DNA of 64,000 nt from NCBI GenBank assembly GCA_002328835.1, contig DCWN01000033.1, forward strand, positions 20,332 through 84,331, given 5' to 3'. A program made the translations under genes and the position numbers. The notes under the pieces were generated by a model. The model was not told the DNA's origin, searched no databases, and worked only from the letters and a program-made list of their open reading frames with translations. Origin of the DNA: Acidobacteria bacterium UBA2161. Its GTDB lineage: Bacteria > Acidobacteriota > Vicinamibacteria > Vicinamibacterales > UBA823. Positions 17,692 through 27,702 of the stretch are shown piece after piece (the stretch's first letter is position 1; each line of letters begins with the position of its first letter).

Positions 17692-20600
17692 ATGCAACTG
17701 CAGCACCTCGAGATCTCCGGCTTCAAGAGCTTCCCCGACCGGTCCCAACTGAAGTTCGACGACGGCGTGACCGCGATCGTCGGACCCAACGGGTGCGGCA
17801 AGAGCAACGTGGTCGATGCCATCACCTGGGTGCTGGGGGAGCAGAGCGCGAAGAGCCTCCGGGGCGACCGGATGGAGGACGTCATTTTCAGCGGCAGCGA
17901 CGGTCGTAAGCCGACGGGCGCCGCCGAGGTCAAGCTGATGCTTCGCGGCGTCACGGTGGCCCGGATCGGTGGCGTGAGTGGGCGCGGGGCGGCGAACGGC
18001 AATGGCAACGGTAACGGCGGCGTCGAGCACGCCGGCTCGGCCGAGGCCATGGTCGAAGAGGTGGCGGTCGAACTCGCGGTCGATCCCGGATCCGACGAGG
18101 AACTCGAGACGGACGAGGCCCCGCCCCGGGTCGCGCGCGACGTGGAAGTGTCGCGCCGACTGTATCGATCGGGTGAGAGCGAGTATCTGATCGACGGCAA
18201 GGTCTGCCGTCTTCGCGACGTGCAGGACCTGCTGATGGACTCCGGCGTTGGGATCAAGGCCTACGCCGTCATCGAGCAAGGGAAGATCGGCCAGATTCTC
18301 AGCGCTCGACCGTACGATCGGCGCCAGTTGATCGAGGAGGCGGCGGGCGTCACGAAGTACAAGACCCGCAGGCGCGCCGCCGAGCTGAAGCTCGAGGCGG
18401 CCCAGCAGAACCTGACACGGGTCGACGACATCGTCTACGAGGTCGACAAGCAACGCAACGCGCTGAAGCGCCAGTCGGCGAAGGCCCGCCGCTATCAGCG
18501 GCTGCGCGACGAGTTGCGTCGCTGGGAGAAGGTCTCGTTCGCGCGCCGCCACCACACACTCGCGCTCGCCATCGAGTCCGCCGACGCGCGACTTGCCGAC
18601 GTGCGCACGACCGAGCAGGTCACGGCGGCGCGCCTGGCCGAAGTTGAGGCGCGCCAGGAGCGCTTGCGGATCGAGTTGACCGAGGCCGAGACCCGCGCGA
18701 CCTCGACTCGCGACGCCGCGCATGGCCGAGAACTCGAGATCGATCGACGCCAGCAACAGTTGAAGTTCGACGGCCAGCAGGTCGCTGAGTTGGCCACGCT
18801 CGCCGAGGAGATTCGCACCGAACTGAAGACGCTCGACGCGCGCCGCGGGCCGGCACGCGAGGCGATTGCCCAGGGGCGCGCCGAGGCTGGCGGGGCCGCG
18901 ACCGAGCGCGGGCAAGCGGAGCACGCGATGGCCTCCGAGGAGACGCGGTATGCGGCGGCGCGCCGCGACGTCGAAGGGCTCGAGGGCGATGTCGAAGCGG
19001 CGCGCAGTGAAGTGTTCGCTGCGATTAACGCGGCCACGGCGCTTCGCCACGCCGCCGAGCACGCGGCCAGCGCGGGTGAGCGAGTGTCGGCCGAGTTGGC
19101 CAAGCTCGACATCGAGTTCTCCGAACTGGACGCCGAACAGGCTCAACTCGAGACCTCTCACCGATCGGCGTCGACTGACCGCGACGCGTCGCGCTCCGCG
19201 TTGACTCGGCTGACCGAGACCCACGCCGCGCGCCGGCAGGAGCTGGAAGGCCTGCAGCACGAGCAGGCCGGTGTTTCGGAATCGGCACGCGCGGGAGAGC
19301 GGGAGCTGACCGGCCAGACCGCGCGGCTGAAGTCGCTGGAGGAGTTGGAGGCGGCGCGCGCCGGGTACGGCGACGCTGCTCGGCTCCTGTTGGTCGAGTC
19401 GAACGGGAGCATCAGTCACATGGGTTCCGTCGCAGACCATCTCGAGGTCGACGCGCGCTACGAACTGGCCGTCGAGGCGTGTCTGGGTGACCTGCTGCAG
19501 CGCGTCGTCGTGCCCCGTCACGAGCACGCGGCCGAAGGGCTTCGCTTCGTCAGGGACCGCGACGCCGGACGGTGCGGATTCCTGGTGGTCGAGCGCAACG
19601 GCGGCAGTGATGTGCCGGCTGCCGGCACTGAAGCGGATGCGCCCGCTGGCTTGGTGCCGGTCGCGTCGATCGTTCGGGTGAGTGGGCCGTGCGCCCCGGC
19701 CGTCCGGGCGGCGATCGGGCAGGCCTACGTCGCGACCTCGCTCGACCAGGCGTCGCAGGTGGCGCCGACGGTGGTCGGGCCGATCGCGACGCTCGCCGGA
19801 GAGGTCGTGCGTGGCGCCCACCTGGTGTCTGGCGGCGTCAAGGCCGAGGCGCGAGGGATTCTGGCGACCAAGCGAGAGATCAAGTCCCTTCGCGAGGCGA
19901 TTGCCGCACAGCGGACTCAGGTCGAGTCGTCCGCCCGGAGGCTGGAGGAACTGGATCGCGCCGTCGAGGCTGCGACGGCAGCGCTGGAGGCGCTCGACGA
20001 GGAGCGGCAGTCCCACGAGAAGCTGGGTTTGGAACTGGACCTCCGACTGGCGGCGCTGGGAGACGACGCGACACGGATCACCCGGAAGCGGGAGTTGCTC
20101 GACGCCGAGCGGCGGCGAGCCGACGAGGAGCGCACGGCCCTGCGGGCGCGCCACGACGAAGCGCATGCCTCGATCGCGAAGATCGATGCCGAGCAACAGA
20201 CGGCCGATGACCGACTCGCTGCGGCGCAGCGTCAGTTGTTCGACGCGCGGTCGTCGATCGAATCGATGGGGCAGCGCTTCGCCGACGCCAAGGCCTTGCA
20301 CGCGCGTCTCGTCGAGCGCGCCGCGTCGGTCGCGGCAGACGTCAGGCGCCTCGAGGATGCGTCGGCGGAACTGGAGGCCAGGGTCACGAGCCGCCAGGAC
20401 GATCTCTCGCGCACCGACAGTCGCCGCCAGTCGCTGCAGGTCCAGATCGAGCAGTCCAAGCAACGGCTCGACCGAGATGTGGGCGAGTTGGAGACCCTGC
20501 GGGCCGATGTGCGGTCGGCCGACGAGCGGCTATCGGAGTTGCGGGGCCGGGTCGAGGGTGAAGATGCCACGGTGCGGTCGGTGCGCACCGCGCTCGAGGA

Positions 20601-21501
20601 GGTCCGGGCCCGGGTTGGCCGTCTCGAAGTCGCGCAGGCGACCGCGCAGGCCGATCTCACGCACCTGGCGGCGGCGTGCCTGGAGGCGGTTCAGGCGGAT
20701 CTGCCGTCGGTGATCGCCGAAGTGGAGCAGCTCGAACGTGACGGCAAGATCGAGATCGACGCCGCCCTCGGCTCCGCGCTGTCCTCTGCCGATGCCGATG
20801 CCGACGCCGAGCCCGCGGCTGAGACTTCGGCCGATGGTGACGAGCTGCCCGCCCGCCCGTCCTCGCCGGAAGACGTGATCGCGGAATTGAAGGCGAAGAT
20901 CGAGCGCCTGGGTGCCGTCAACATGATGGCGATCGAGCAGTTCGACGAACTGGATAGCCGCTATGCGTATCTGACGACGCAGCGAAAGGATCTGCTCGAT
21001 TCGATCGCCGCGACGACCGAGGCGATCCGGCGGATCAACAGGACGACGGTCGAGCGGTTCCGCACCGCATTCGACGCAATCAATGCGCACTACCAGCAGA
21101 TGTTCTCCACGCTGTTCGGTGGTGGACGGGCGGGGCTGGTGCTGCTCGACGAGGCGGACCTGCTCGAGAGCGGCATCGACATCATCGCGCAGCCTCCGGG
21201 TAAGCGCCTGCAGAGCGTGCAGTTGCTCTCAGGCGGCGAGAAAGCCCTCTCGGCGATGGCGCTCATGTTTGCGATCTTCAAGTACAGGCCGAGTCCGTTC
21301 TGCCTGCTCGACGAAATTGATGCGCCGCTCGACGACATCAACATCGGCCGGTTCGTCGAGATGCTTCGGGGCATGCTCGACGAGACGCAATTCGTGCTCA
21401 TCACGCACAATCGCAGGACGATGGAGATCGCGGACCGCCTCTACGGCGTCACGATGGAAGAGCCGGGCGTGTCGAAGCTGATCTCCGTCCGGCTCAACTA
21501 G
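17692..21501 (+). CDS. smc: Chromosome segregation protein SMC
   Basis: ATG 17692 opens the canonical MQLQHLEISGFKSF; 21 upstream codons in frame belong to the leader. The 1269-residue protein has the N-terminal head with Walker A GPNGCGKS (31-38), long coiled coils, a hinge (about 560-690), the returning coiled coil, and the C-terminal head with signature LLSGGEKALSAMALMFA and Walker B PFCLLDEIDAPLDD. It organises and condenses the chromosome together with ScpA/ScpB. Two features are odd: an extra segment at about residues 86-148 of the N-terminal head, including a Gly/Asn repeat and a very acidic stretch, and an Asp/Ala-rich stretch just before the C-terminal head (about 1023-1060). Both keep the frame. 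Confidence 0.96.
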   Translation: MQLQHLEISGFKSFPDRSQLKFDDGVTAIVGPNGCGKSNVVDAITWVLGEQSAKSLRGDRMEDVIFSGSDGRKPTGAAEVKLMLRGVTVARIGGVSGRGAANGNGNGNGGVEHAGSAEAMVEEVAVELAVDPGSDEELETDEAPPRVARDVEVSRRLYRSGESEYLIDGKVCRLRDVQDLLMDSGVGIKAYAVIEQGKIGQILSARPYDRRQLIEEAAGVTKYKTRRRAAELKLEAAQQNLTRVDDIVYEVDKQRNALKRQSAKARRYQRLRDELRRWEKVSFARRHHTLALAIESADARLADVRTTEQVTAARLAEVEARQERLRIELTEAETRATSTRDAAHGRELEIDRRQQQLKFDGQQVAELATLAEEIRTELKTLDARRGPAREAIAQGRAEAGGAATERGQAEHAMASEETRYAAARRDVEGLEGDVEAARSEVFAAINAATALRHAAEHAASAGERVSAELAKLDIEFSELDAEQAQLETSHRSASTDRDASRSALTRLTETHAARRQELEGLQHEQAGVSESARAGERELTGQTARLKSLEELEAARAGYGDAARLLLVESNGSISHMGSVADHLEVDARYELAVEACLGDLLQRVVVPRHEHAAEGLRFVRDRDAGRCGFLVVERNGGSDVPAAGTEADAPAGLVPVASIVRVSGPCAPAVRAAIGQAYVATSLDQASQVAPTVVGPIATLAGEVVRGAHLVSGGVKAEARGILATKREIKSLREAIAAQRTQVESSARRLEELDRAVEAATAALEALDEERQSHEKLGLELDLRLAALGDDATRITRKRELLDAERRRADEERTALRARHDEAHASIAKIDAEQQTADDRLAAAQRQLFDARSSIESMGQRFADAKALHARLVERAASVAADVRRLEDASAELEARVTSRQDDLSRTDSRRQSLQVQIEQSKQRLDRDVGELETLRADVRSADERLSELRGRVEGEDATVRSVRTALEEVRARVGRLEVAQATAQADLTHLAAACLEAVQADLPSVIAEVEQLERDGKIEIDAALGSALSSADADADAEPAAETSADGDELPARPSSPEDVIAELKAKIERLGAVNMMAIEQFDELDSRYAYLTTQRKDLLDSIAATTEAIRRINRTTVERFRTAFDAINAHYQQMFSTLFGGGRAGLVLLDEADLLESGIDIIAQPPGKRLQSVQLLSGGEKALSAMALMFAIFKYRPSPFCLLDEIDAPLDDINIGRFVEMLRGMLDETQFVLITHNRRTMEIADRLYGVTMEEPGVSKLISVRLN

Positions 21502-21535
21502 CGGACGGCGAGCCCGCCACCGTTGCTACCGTACC

Positions 21536-22660
21536 GTGAACGAAGACAAGGCGACCCGGTATCACCGGCTGCGTCGCCGCGCCACGCTGACCTCACGCGG
21601 CATCAGCGTCTTGCTGCTCGCGGCGATGCTCTTGACTGGCGCGTCGGCCGCGCTGCGCGATTTCGTTGCGGGTGCCGACGGGGAGGTCTCGCTCTCCGGG
21701 GTCGCCCTGTCTACCGCCTGCCTGATCCTGTGTCACGAACTGCTGATTCTTCCGGTGCGGGTCTGGCTCGAGTACCTGGAGCGCCGGTACCGGCCGGCGA
21801 CGTCCTCGCCGGCTTCGCCGGTCGACTACCTGAAAGTGTCGGGGGGCCTGCTTGCCGTTGGACCGCTTGGCGCGAGTCTGCTGTACGCCGTCATCGAGTC
21901 CTGGCCGACACGATGGTGGCTGGTGATGGGCTCGGTGTTCGCCTTGATCGTGGTGGGCGTGGTGACGGCGGTACCGGCCGTGATGTTCCGGTTCTTCGCG
22001 CCGACGCCGCTGGCGCGGCCCGAGCTACGGGATCGTCTGAAGCGACTGGCGGCGAGGGCCGGTGCACCCGATGTCGAGGTCCACGCGCTCGACCCGGGCG
22101 GGTTGGGCAAACCCGCCAATGCTGCCGTCGTCGGTGTCGGGGATCACCGGCGCGTGCTGCTCTCGGACACGCTCGTCGCCGGCTATTCAGATGACGAGAT
22201 CGAGGTCGTCATCGCCCACGAACTGGGGCATCACCTGCACGGCGACCTCTGGAAAGGACTCGCATCGGACATCGCGACGATTCTGGTCGGTTGCTTCGCC
22301 GCGTCGCACGCGCTGCTCCTACTGGGGCCGTCGGTCGGCCTGTCCGGCTCCAGCGACCCGGCCGGGCTTCCGCTGGTGCTACTCGCCGGCGGGGCGGGCG
22401 TGCTGGTGATGGCGCCGGTGCGCAATCAGCTGTCTCGCCACCACGAACGACGGGCCGACCGATTCGCGCTCGAGCTGACCCGCAACCCCGAGGCGTTCAT
22501 GTCGGCGATGCGGCGCCTCGGGGAGGAGCATCTGGCCGAACGCCCGTCACGCTGGCTCGCGTGGCTGTCCTATGCCCACCCGCCGGTGCACGAGCGAATC
22601 GCGGCCGCTGGGATGATGGCCGAGGTGTGGAGCGGAGCGGTGCGGACCGAACCGCGTTGA
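21536..22660 (+). CDS. M48-family membrane zinc metalloprotease
   Basis: Start GTG 21536, 34 nt after smc. The 374-residue protein has N-terminal hydrophobic spans (about 20-40, 60-80, 100-150), then the zinc protease core with HELGHHLHGD, where the two histidines bind zinc and the glutamate is catalytic, and a further conserved ERRADRFALE carrying the third ligand. The architecture resembles Ste24/HtpX-type proteases that act on membrane proteins or prenylated peptides. The overall match is to CAAX-type M48 rather than HtpX, judging from the position of the motif late in the chain. It is convergent with pnp (36-bp gap). Confidence 0.9.
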   Translation: MNEDKATRYHRLRRRATLTSRGISVLLLAAMLLTGASAALRDFVAGADGEVSLSGVALSTACLILCHELLILPVRVWLEYLERRYRPATSSPASPVDYLKVSGGLLAVGPLGASLLYAVIESWPTRWWLVMGSVFALIVVGVVTAVPAVMFRFFAPTPLARPELRDRLKRLAARAGAPDVEVHALDPGGLGKPANAAVVGVGDHRRVLLSDTLVAGYSDDEIEVVIAHELGHHLHGDLWKGLASDIATILVGCFAASHALLLLGPSVGLSGSSDPAGLPLVLLAGGAGVLVMAPVRNQLSRHHERRADRFALELTRNPEAFMSAMRRLGEEHLAERPSRWLAWLSYAHPPVHERIAAAGMMAEVWSGAVRTEPR

Positions 22661-22696
22661 GGGTTGCGGCCTGAGGTGGATTCGGTCCAATCGGTG

Positions 22697-24847
22697 TCAG
22701 CTGCGCTTGACCGGCTGACGATCCTGCTTGCCGGGCGCGCCCGCCGCCGCGCCGTCAGAGCCGCCCGCCTCCTGGAGCAGCGCCTTGCGGCTGAGCCTGA
22801 CCTTGCCCGACGGATCGATGTTGATCACCTTGACGAGGATCTGCTCGCCGTCCTTGAGCTCGTCTCGGACGTCCTTCACCCGATGGAGCGCTATCTCCGA
22901 GACGTGTAGCAGCCCATCGATGTTGGGCATGATCTCCACGAACGCCCCGAAATCCGTGATCCGCTGCACCTTGCCCAGGTAGGTCTTGTGCAGCTCCGGG
23001 CTGGCCGTGAGCTCCTGAATGATGTCGATCGCCTTCTGGGCCGATGTTTCGTCCACCGAGGCCACGTTGACGCGACCGTCGTCCTCGACGTCGATCTTCA
23101 CGCCGGTGCGGTCGATGATGCTGCGGATCATCTTGCCGCCGGGTCCGATGACGTCCCGAATCTTGTCCACGGGAATCCTGATCGTGACGATGCGCGGCGC
23201 GAATGTCGAGACGTCCTCGCGCGGAGCCCCGATTGTCTCCGTCATCTTCTGCAGGATGTGCAGCCGTCCCGCCCGCGCCTGCTCGAGCGCCTTCCGCATG
23301 ATGTCCATCGTGATCCCGGTGACCTTGATGTCCATCTGCAGGGCGGTGATGCCATCGACCGTGCCGGCCACCTTGAAGTCCATGTCGCCGTAGTGATCCT
23401 CGGCACCGGCGATGTCGCTCAAGATGGCGTGCCGACCGGTCGACTCGTCCATGATCAGCCCCATCGCCACGCCGGCGACCGGAGACTTCAGGGGAACGCC
23501 GGCGTCCATCAAGCTGAGTGACGCGCCGCACACCGTCGCCATCGACGAAGACCCGTTCGACTCGAGAATGTCCGACACAACCCGAATCGTGTACGGGAAC
23601 TTGTCTTCGTCGGGAACGGTCGGGGACAGCGCCCGCTCGGCGAGCGCGCCGTGGCCGATCTCACGGCGCCCCGGTCCCCGAAGGAACTTCACTTCGCCGA
23701 CCGAGAACGGCGGGAAGTTGTAGTGCAGCATGAAGCGGCGATAGCTCTCGCCGGCCAGGGATTCGATCTTCTGTTGATCGTCGGCCGTGCCAAGCGTCAC
23801 CGTGACGAGTGCCTGGGTCTCGCCCCGCGTGAAGACCGCCGAGCCGTGCGTGCGGGGAAGCGTGCCGACCTCGGTCCAGATCGGGCGGATCTCGTCGAAC
23901 GCCCGGCCGTCGAGCCGCGTGTTGCGTTCGAGAATCTCGGTCCGCAGCACCTGCTCGCTCAGCGCCTTGAAGATCCGTTTGGCGGCGGCGCGCTTGTCCT
24001 TGTCCTCCTCCGGGATCGATGCGAGCAAGTCGGCCTGCACCCGATCGACCTGCTCGTAGTTCTCGATCTTGCCCTTGATCCGCATCGCCTCGGTCAGCGG
24101 TTCGAGCGCCTGACTCTCGACCTCCTGCTGTACGTCGGCCGCGATCGACTCCGGAGTCGCCGCCAGTTTAGGTTTGGCGATCTCGCCGGCCATGGCGTCG
24201 ATCTGCTCGACGATCTGTCGGATGGCCTCGTGTCCAGCTTCGAGCGCCTGGACGATCTGTTCCTCCGAGACTTCCAGCGACCCGGCCTCGACCATCACGA
24301 GCGCGTCGCGGCTGCCGGCGACGACGAGGTCGAGTCGGCTCTCTGCGCGCTGCGCGTAGGTGGGGTTGATCACGATCTCGTCGTTGACCAGCCCGACCCG
24401 GACGGCCGCGATCGTCTTCTGGAAGGGGATGCGCGAGAAGGAGAGTGCGGCCGAGGCGCCGGTCAGCGCCAGGACGTCGGCATCGTGCTCGCCGTCTGAC
24501 GACAGCACGAAGGCGATCACCTGGGTCTCGCGCCGCCAGCCTGCTGGAAACAGCGGCCGAATCGGCCGGTCGATGACCCGGCTGGTCAGCGTTTCCTTTT
24601 CGGACGGCCGCGCTTCGCGCTTGAAGAAGCCGCCGGGAATGCGTCCAGAGGCGTAGGCGTACTCTCGATAGTCGACCGTCAGCGGGAGGAAGTCGATGCC
24701 CTCGCGTTCGGTGTTCGCACAGCACGCCGTGACGATGACGACGGTGTCACCGTAGCGGACGATGGCCGATCCATCGGCCTGTTTGGCTAGTTTTCCTGTT
24801 TCGATCGAAAGCGTCTTGCCACCGATCGTGAATTCACGCTTGTACAT
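22697..24847 (-). CDS. pnp: Polyribonucleotide nucleotidyltransferase (PNPase)
   Basis: The 716-residue enzyme degrades RNA 3' to 5' with phosphate and is a core part of RNA turnover. Order: first RNase PH domain (from about 10), helical domain, second RNase PH domain (about 320-560, with PFSVGEVKFLRGPGRREIGHG), KH domain (IPVDKIRDVIGPGGKMI) and S1 domain (GKVQRITDFGAFVEI). The C-terminal tail is short and Gly/Ala-rich. It is the last gene of the translation operon, 96 nt after rpsO, the usual bacterial arrangement. Confidence 0.98.
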   Translation of the reverse strand: MYKREFTIGGKTLSIETGKLAKQADGSAIVRYGDTVVIVTACCANTEREGIDFLPLTVDYREYAYASGRIPGGFFKREARPSEKETLTSRVIDRPIRPLFPAGWRRETQVIAFVLSSDGEHDADVLALTGASAALSFSRIPFQKTIAAVRVGLVNDEIVINPTYAQRAESRLDLVVAGSRDALVMVEAGSLEVSEEQIVQALEAGHEAIRQIVEQIDAMAGEIAKPKLAATPESIAADVQQEVESQALEPLTEAMRIKGKIENYEQVDRVQADLLASIPEEDKDKRAAAKRIFKALSEQVLRTEILERNTRLDGRAFDEIRPIWTEVGTLPRTHGSAVFTRGETQALVTVTLGTADDQQKIESLAGESYRRFMLHYNFPPFSVGEVKFLRGPGRREIGHGALAERALSPTVPDEDKFPYTIRVVSDILESNGSSSMATVCGASLSLMDAGVPLKSPVAGVAMGLIMDESTGRHAILSDIAGAEDHYGDMDFKVAGTVDGITALQMDIKVTGITMDIMRKALEQARAGRLHILQKMTETIGAPREDVSTFAPRIVTIRIPVDKIRDVIGPGGKMIRSIIDRTGVKIDVEDDGRVNVASVDETSAQKAIDIIQELTASPELHKTYLGKVQRITDFGAFVEIMPNIDGLLHVSEIALHRVKDVRDELKDGEQILVKVINIDPSGKVRLSRKALLQEAGGSDGAAAGAPGKQDRQPVKRS

Positions 24848-24943
24848 CAGTTTCGTCGCCTCGGATGGTGTGGTCGGCGAGCCGCGCCGCCATCGTGGAT
24901 CTGGCGGGTGGATGGGGGACTGTCCAGCTACCCGTGTTCGAGC

Positions 24944-25213
24944 CTACTTGCGGATACCCAGCCGCTGGATCAATTCCGTGTAGCGCTCGGAGTCCTTGCG
25001 CTTCAGATAATCCAGCAGGCGTCGACGCTGTCCGACGAGCTTGAGCAGGCCCCGCCGCGAATGGTGATCTTTCGCGTGTACCTTGAAGTGTTCGGTCAGG
25101 TAGCTGATCCGATCGCTGAGGAGGGCAACCTGTACTTCGGGTGACCCAGTATCGCTGTCGTGGGTCCGATAGGAACCGATCACATCCGACTTTCGCTCCC
25201 GCTGCAGAGTCAC
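24944..25213 (-). CDS. rpsO: 30S ribosomal protein S15
   Basis: The 89-residue protein binds 16S rRNA in the platform of the small subunit. It is full length and shows the family motif [19 protein letters not shown], then [20 protein letters not shown]. The start is GTG 25213, preceded by GGAGG with suitable spacing. The rpsO-pnp order is typical. No S15 autoregulatory leader was recognised in the 106-nt gap to truB. Confidence 0.97.
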   Translation of the reverse strand: MTLQRERKSDVIGSYRTHDSDTGSPEVQVALLSDRISYLTEHFKVHAKDHHSRRGLLKLVGQRRRLLDYLKRKDSERYTELIQRLGIRK

Positions 25214-25319
25214 GTCTCTACCTCCACGTACGGCCCAGGGTGAGCGCTTGCGGGCCTACGCGCCCGCTCCAGGCCGCCGTTGCTGTCTCTGGTTTCTACT
25301 CATCTATGAACCACCAATG

Positions 25320-26231
25320 TTAGACCAGAACGACCCGTGGATGCAAAGCGCCGTCTCGGGCTTCCGCGAGGGCGACGAGTTGCCCGGTATCGTCCAGCAG
25401 GCGAATCCGACCCGCTGGTGGTTCGTCGGCCACACCGACGTCCGCCAGGTCCGAGTGCACGATCGGCTGACCGTGTGCCGCGCGCCGCCGGCCACGGCTC
25501 GTGAGCGTTGCCGTCGGCCACTCCGGGAGCAGCCGGGAGAGCGGCACCAGTCGCTCGTCGACGAGGGCGGTCGGCAGGCCCTCGCGGTCCATGGGCACGG
25601 CCTGCGCGAGATCGAAGGCGCCGGTTCGCGTGCGACGCAAGGCCTCGAGGTGGGCGCCACAGCCCAGGGCCTCGCCGATGTCCTGCGCCAGGGATCGGAC
25701 GTAGAAGCCCGCCGAGCATTCCAGCGACAGGCGAAGTCGGTCGTCGGCCAGTTCCAGCAGTTCCAGCTGGTTTACGGCGACCGGCACGGGTGCCGGGGCG
25801 ATCGGCCGGCCCCGTCGCGCGAGCGCATAGGCGCGAGTGCCCGCGATCTTCTTGGCGGAGTACGGCGGCGGACGCTGGTCGAAGCGACCGCGAAAGAGCT
25901 TCAGCACCGACTCGACCGCCGCCTCTCCGTCGCGCGCTGGCGTCGGGCTGGCGTCGCGGGCCGGTTCGACCGGGGTGCCGAGCGCATCGTAGGTGTCGGT
26001 GGAGACGCCGAGCCGGATCGTTGCGGTGTAGACCTTCGAATCGCTCAAGAGAAACTGGGCAAGCCGGGTCGCGCGGCCGACGACGAGCGCCAGAACACCG
26101 GTAGCCAGTGGGTCCAGCGTTCCGGTGTGGCCGATTCGCTTGGTTCCCAGCGCGCGCCGTACCCAGGCCACGACGTCATGCGACGTCGGGCCGCTCGGCT
26201 TGTCGACAACCAGGACACCGTCAGTGGTCAT
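25320..26231 (-). CDS. truB: tRNA pseudouridine-55 synthase
   Basis: The 303-residue enzyme makes pseudouridine 55 in the T-loop of tRNAs. The N-terminal motif DKPSGPTSHDVVAWVRRAL is followed by KRIGHTGTLDPLATGVL, with the catalytic aspartate at residue 40. The PUA-like C-terminal region follows residue 230. It lies 18 nt after nrnA in the rimP-pnp operon, its usual location. Confidence 0.96.
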   Translation of the reverse strand: MTTDGVLVVDKPSGPTSHDVVAWVRRALGTKRIGHTGTLDPLATGVLALVVGRATRLAQFLLSDSKVYTATIRLGVSTDTYDALGTPVEPARDASPTPARDGEAAVESVLKLFRGRFDQRPPPYSAKKIAGTRAYALARRGRPIAPAPVPVAVNQLELLELADDRLRLSLECSAGFYVRSLAQDIGEALGCGAHLEALRRTRTGAFDLAQAVPMDREGLPTALVDERLVPLSRLLPEWPTATLTSRGRRRAAHGQPIVHSDLADVGVADEPPAGRIRLLDDTGQLVALAEARDGALHPRVVLV

Positions 26232-26249
26232 CGGCGTCCGGGACCGCCT

Positions 26250-27290
26250 TCACGTTCCCGCGCGGCCATGGCCCTCGCTTGCCACGACCGCGGTTGCGGC
26301 CGCGGCTGCGGCTTCGTTCACGGCCGCCACGACCCGCGTGACGATGGCGTCGCGCGCATCCGGCGTGCTCGACTCGAGGGTGCAGCCGGCCGCGTTCCTG
26401 TGGCCCCCACCACCGAACGCGGACGCGACGGCTCTGACATCCACGCCGCCTTTCGAACGCAGGCTGACACGAACCGGCTCGCCGGCTGCCGTCTTGAACA
26501 GGACCACGGCCTGCACGGTGCGCGAGGCCAGCGGCAGATTGACGAGACCCTCGAGGTCGTCGAGGGTCGCGCCACTTCGGGTGAGCAGCGCATCGTCGAA
26601 CGCGAGCACCGCCACGCCGTCATTGCCGACCAGGCGCATGTCGGTCAGCACGGCCCCCAGAACCTTCAGGCGCCCGACGCTGTACTGGTCGAACATCTGA
26701 CGCGCGAGTCCCGGCGGGTCCGCTCCGGCGGCCGTCAACCGGCCGCAGATTTCGAACGTCCGCGCCGAGATCGCCCCGTGGTGGAACGACCCGGTGTCGG
26801 TGAGGATGGCCACGTACAGGTGCGTCGCCATCTCGGCGGTGAGTGGCACGCCGAGCGCGCCGATGACGCTCGACACGAGCTCGCCGCAGGCCGCCGCCGA
26901 TTCATCGAAATAGTTGACGTCGCCGTAGAGCGTATTGCCCAGGTGATGGTCGATGTTGATTGCGAATGTACCGTCCAGGCCGGTCAGGCCAGTACGCGCC
27001 AGCTCTCCGCACTCCATGACGATGGCCGCGTCCCACTCACCGGCGACCGTCGGCCCGATGACGATCGTGCCCACGCCCGGCAGTCCGCGGCAGGCCTCCG
27101 GCGGCGGGTCCGCGCTCACGACTGTCACCTGCTTGCCCAGGGCCTCGAGGGCAAACGCCATCGCCATCTGTGAGCCGACGGCATCGCCGTCTGGTCTCGC
27201 ATGCGACGCCACGACGAATCGCTCGCGGGCGCCGATCGCCTCGCAGACGTCTCGTAGCGTATGGTCCGTCGCCTTACTCGTCTTCGTCAT
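26250..27290 (-). CDS. nrnA: DHH-family oligoribonuclease / pAp phosphatase (NrnA-like)
   Basis: The 346-residue protein belongs to the DHH-DHHA1 phosphoesterases that hydrolyse short oligoribonucleotides and 3'-phosphoadenosine 5'-phosphate. Metal-binding motifs are visible: SHARPDGDAVGSQMA, INIDHHLGNTLYGDVN (the DHH) and AILTDTGSFHHG. The C-terminal DHHA1 substrate-binding domain carries GGGGHRNAAG. The gene overlaps rbfA by 17 nt and precedes truB by 18 nt, as in many Gram-positive and acidobacterial operons. Activity on nanoRNA versus pAp cannot be told from sequence. Confidence 0.92.
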   Translation of the reverse strand: MTKTSKATDHTLRDVCEAIGARERFVVASHARPDGDAVGSQMAMAFALEALGKQVTVVSADPPPEACRGLPGVGTIVIGPTVAGEWDAAIVMECGELARTGLTGLDGTFAINIDHHLGNTLYGDVNYFDESAAACGELVSSVIGALGVPLTAEMATHLYVAILTDTGSFHHGAISARTFEICGRLTAAGADPPGLARQMFDQYSVGRLKVLGAVLTDMRLVGNDGVAVLAFDDALLTRSGATLDDLEGLVNLPLASRTVQAVVLFKTAAGEPVRVSLRSKGGVDVRAVASAFGGGGHRNAAGCTLESSTPDARDAIVTRVVAAVNEAAAAAATAVVASEGHGRAGT

Positions 27291-27687
27291 GTCCGGATTC
27301 AGGATTCACGCCCCCGTCGCCCTCATCGGCTGCGGGTTCGGGTTCGATCTGCAACTCCTCCAGCAACTGCTCGACTCGGACCTGGTGTCCGATCGATTCG
27401 TCGAAATGAAAGGTCAGCGCCGGCGTCCGCTTGAGCCGCAACCGGCGTCCGATCTGATGCCGAAGGAACGATCCGGCGCGTTGCAGCGCTCGGCTCGATT
27501 GCCGCCGTTGGGCGTCATCGCCGAGCGTCGTGTAATACACATGGGCCTGCTGGAGGTCTGGCGTCACGCGCACCCGCGTGAGCGTCACGAAGCCGACACC
27601 TGGGTCCTTCACGTGGCGCGCGAGCAACTCGGAGAGTTCGGCTCGAACCAGGTCTGCCACGCGGTCGGGACGTGAGCCTTGGGCCAT
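27274..27687 (-). CDS. rbfA: Ribosome-binding factor A
   Basis: This 137-residue KH-like protein helps mature the 16S rRNA 5' end in the small subunit. Residues 8-110 match the family (ADLVRAELSELLARHVKDP, VTLTRVRVTPDLQQAHVYYT, LRHQIGRRLRLKRTPALTFHFD). An acidic tail of about 25 residues (EPEPAADEGDGG) is longer than usual. It starts 15 nt after the DUF503 gene and overlaps nrnA. Confidence 0.94.
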   Translation of the reverse strand: MAQGSRPDRVADLVRAELSELLARHVKDPGVGFVTLTRVRVTPDLQQAHVYYTTLGDDAQRRQSSRALQRAGSFLRHQIGRRLRLKRTPALTFHFDESIGHQVRVEQLLEELQIEPEPAADEGDGGVNPESGHDEDE

Positions 27688-27702
27688 GGCTGGCTCGAGC
27701 CC

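Noticed and set aside
17422..20463. A 1013-residue open frame on the minus strand opposite smc
   Set aside because: It lies wholly antisense to a clearly real smc gene, has an Arg/Leu-rich composition typical of antisense frames in GC-rich coding sequence, and shows no domain.
25248..27173. A 641-residue plus-strand open frame opposite truB and nrnA
   Set aside because: Antisense to two well-identified genes and rich in Arg, Gly and His; explained by codon bias.
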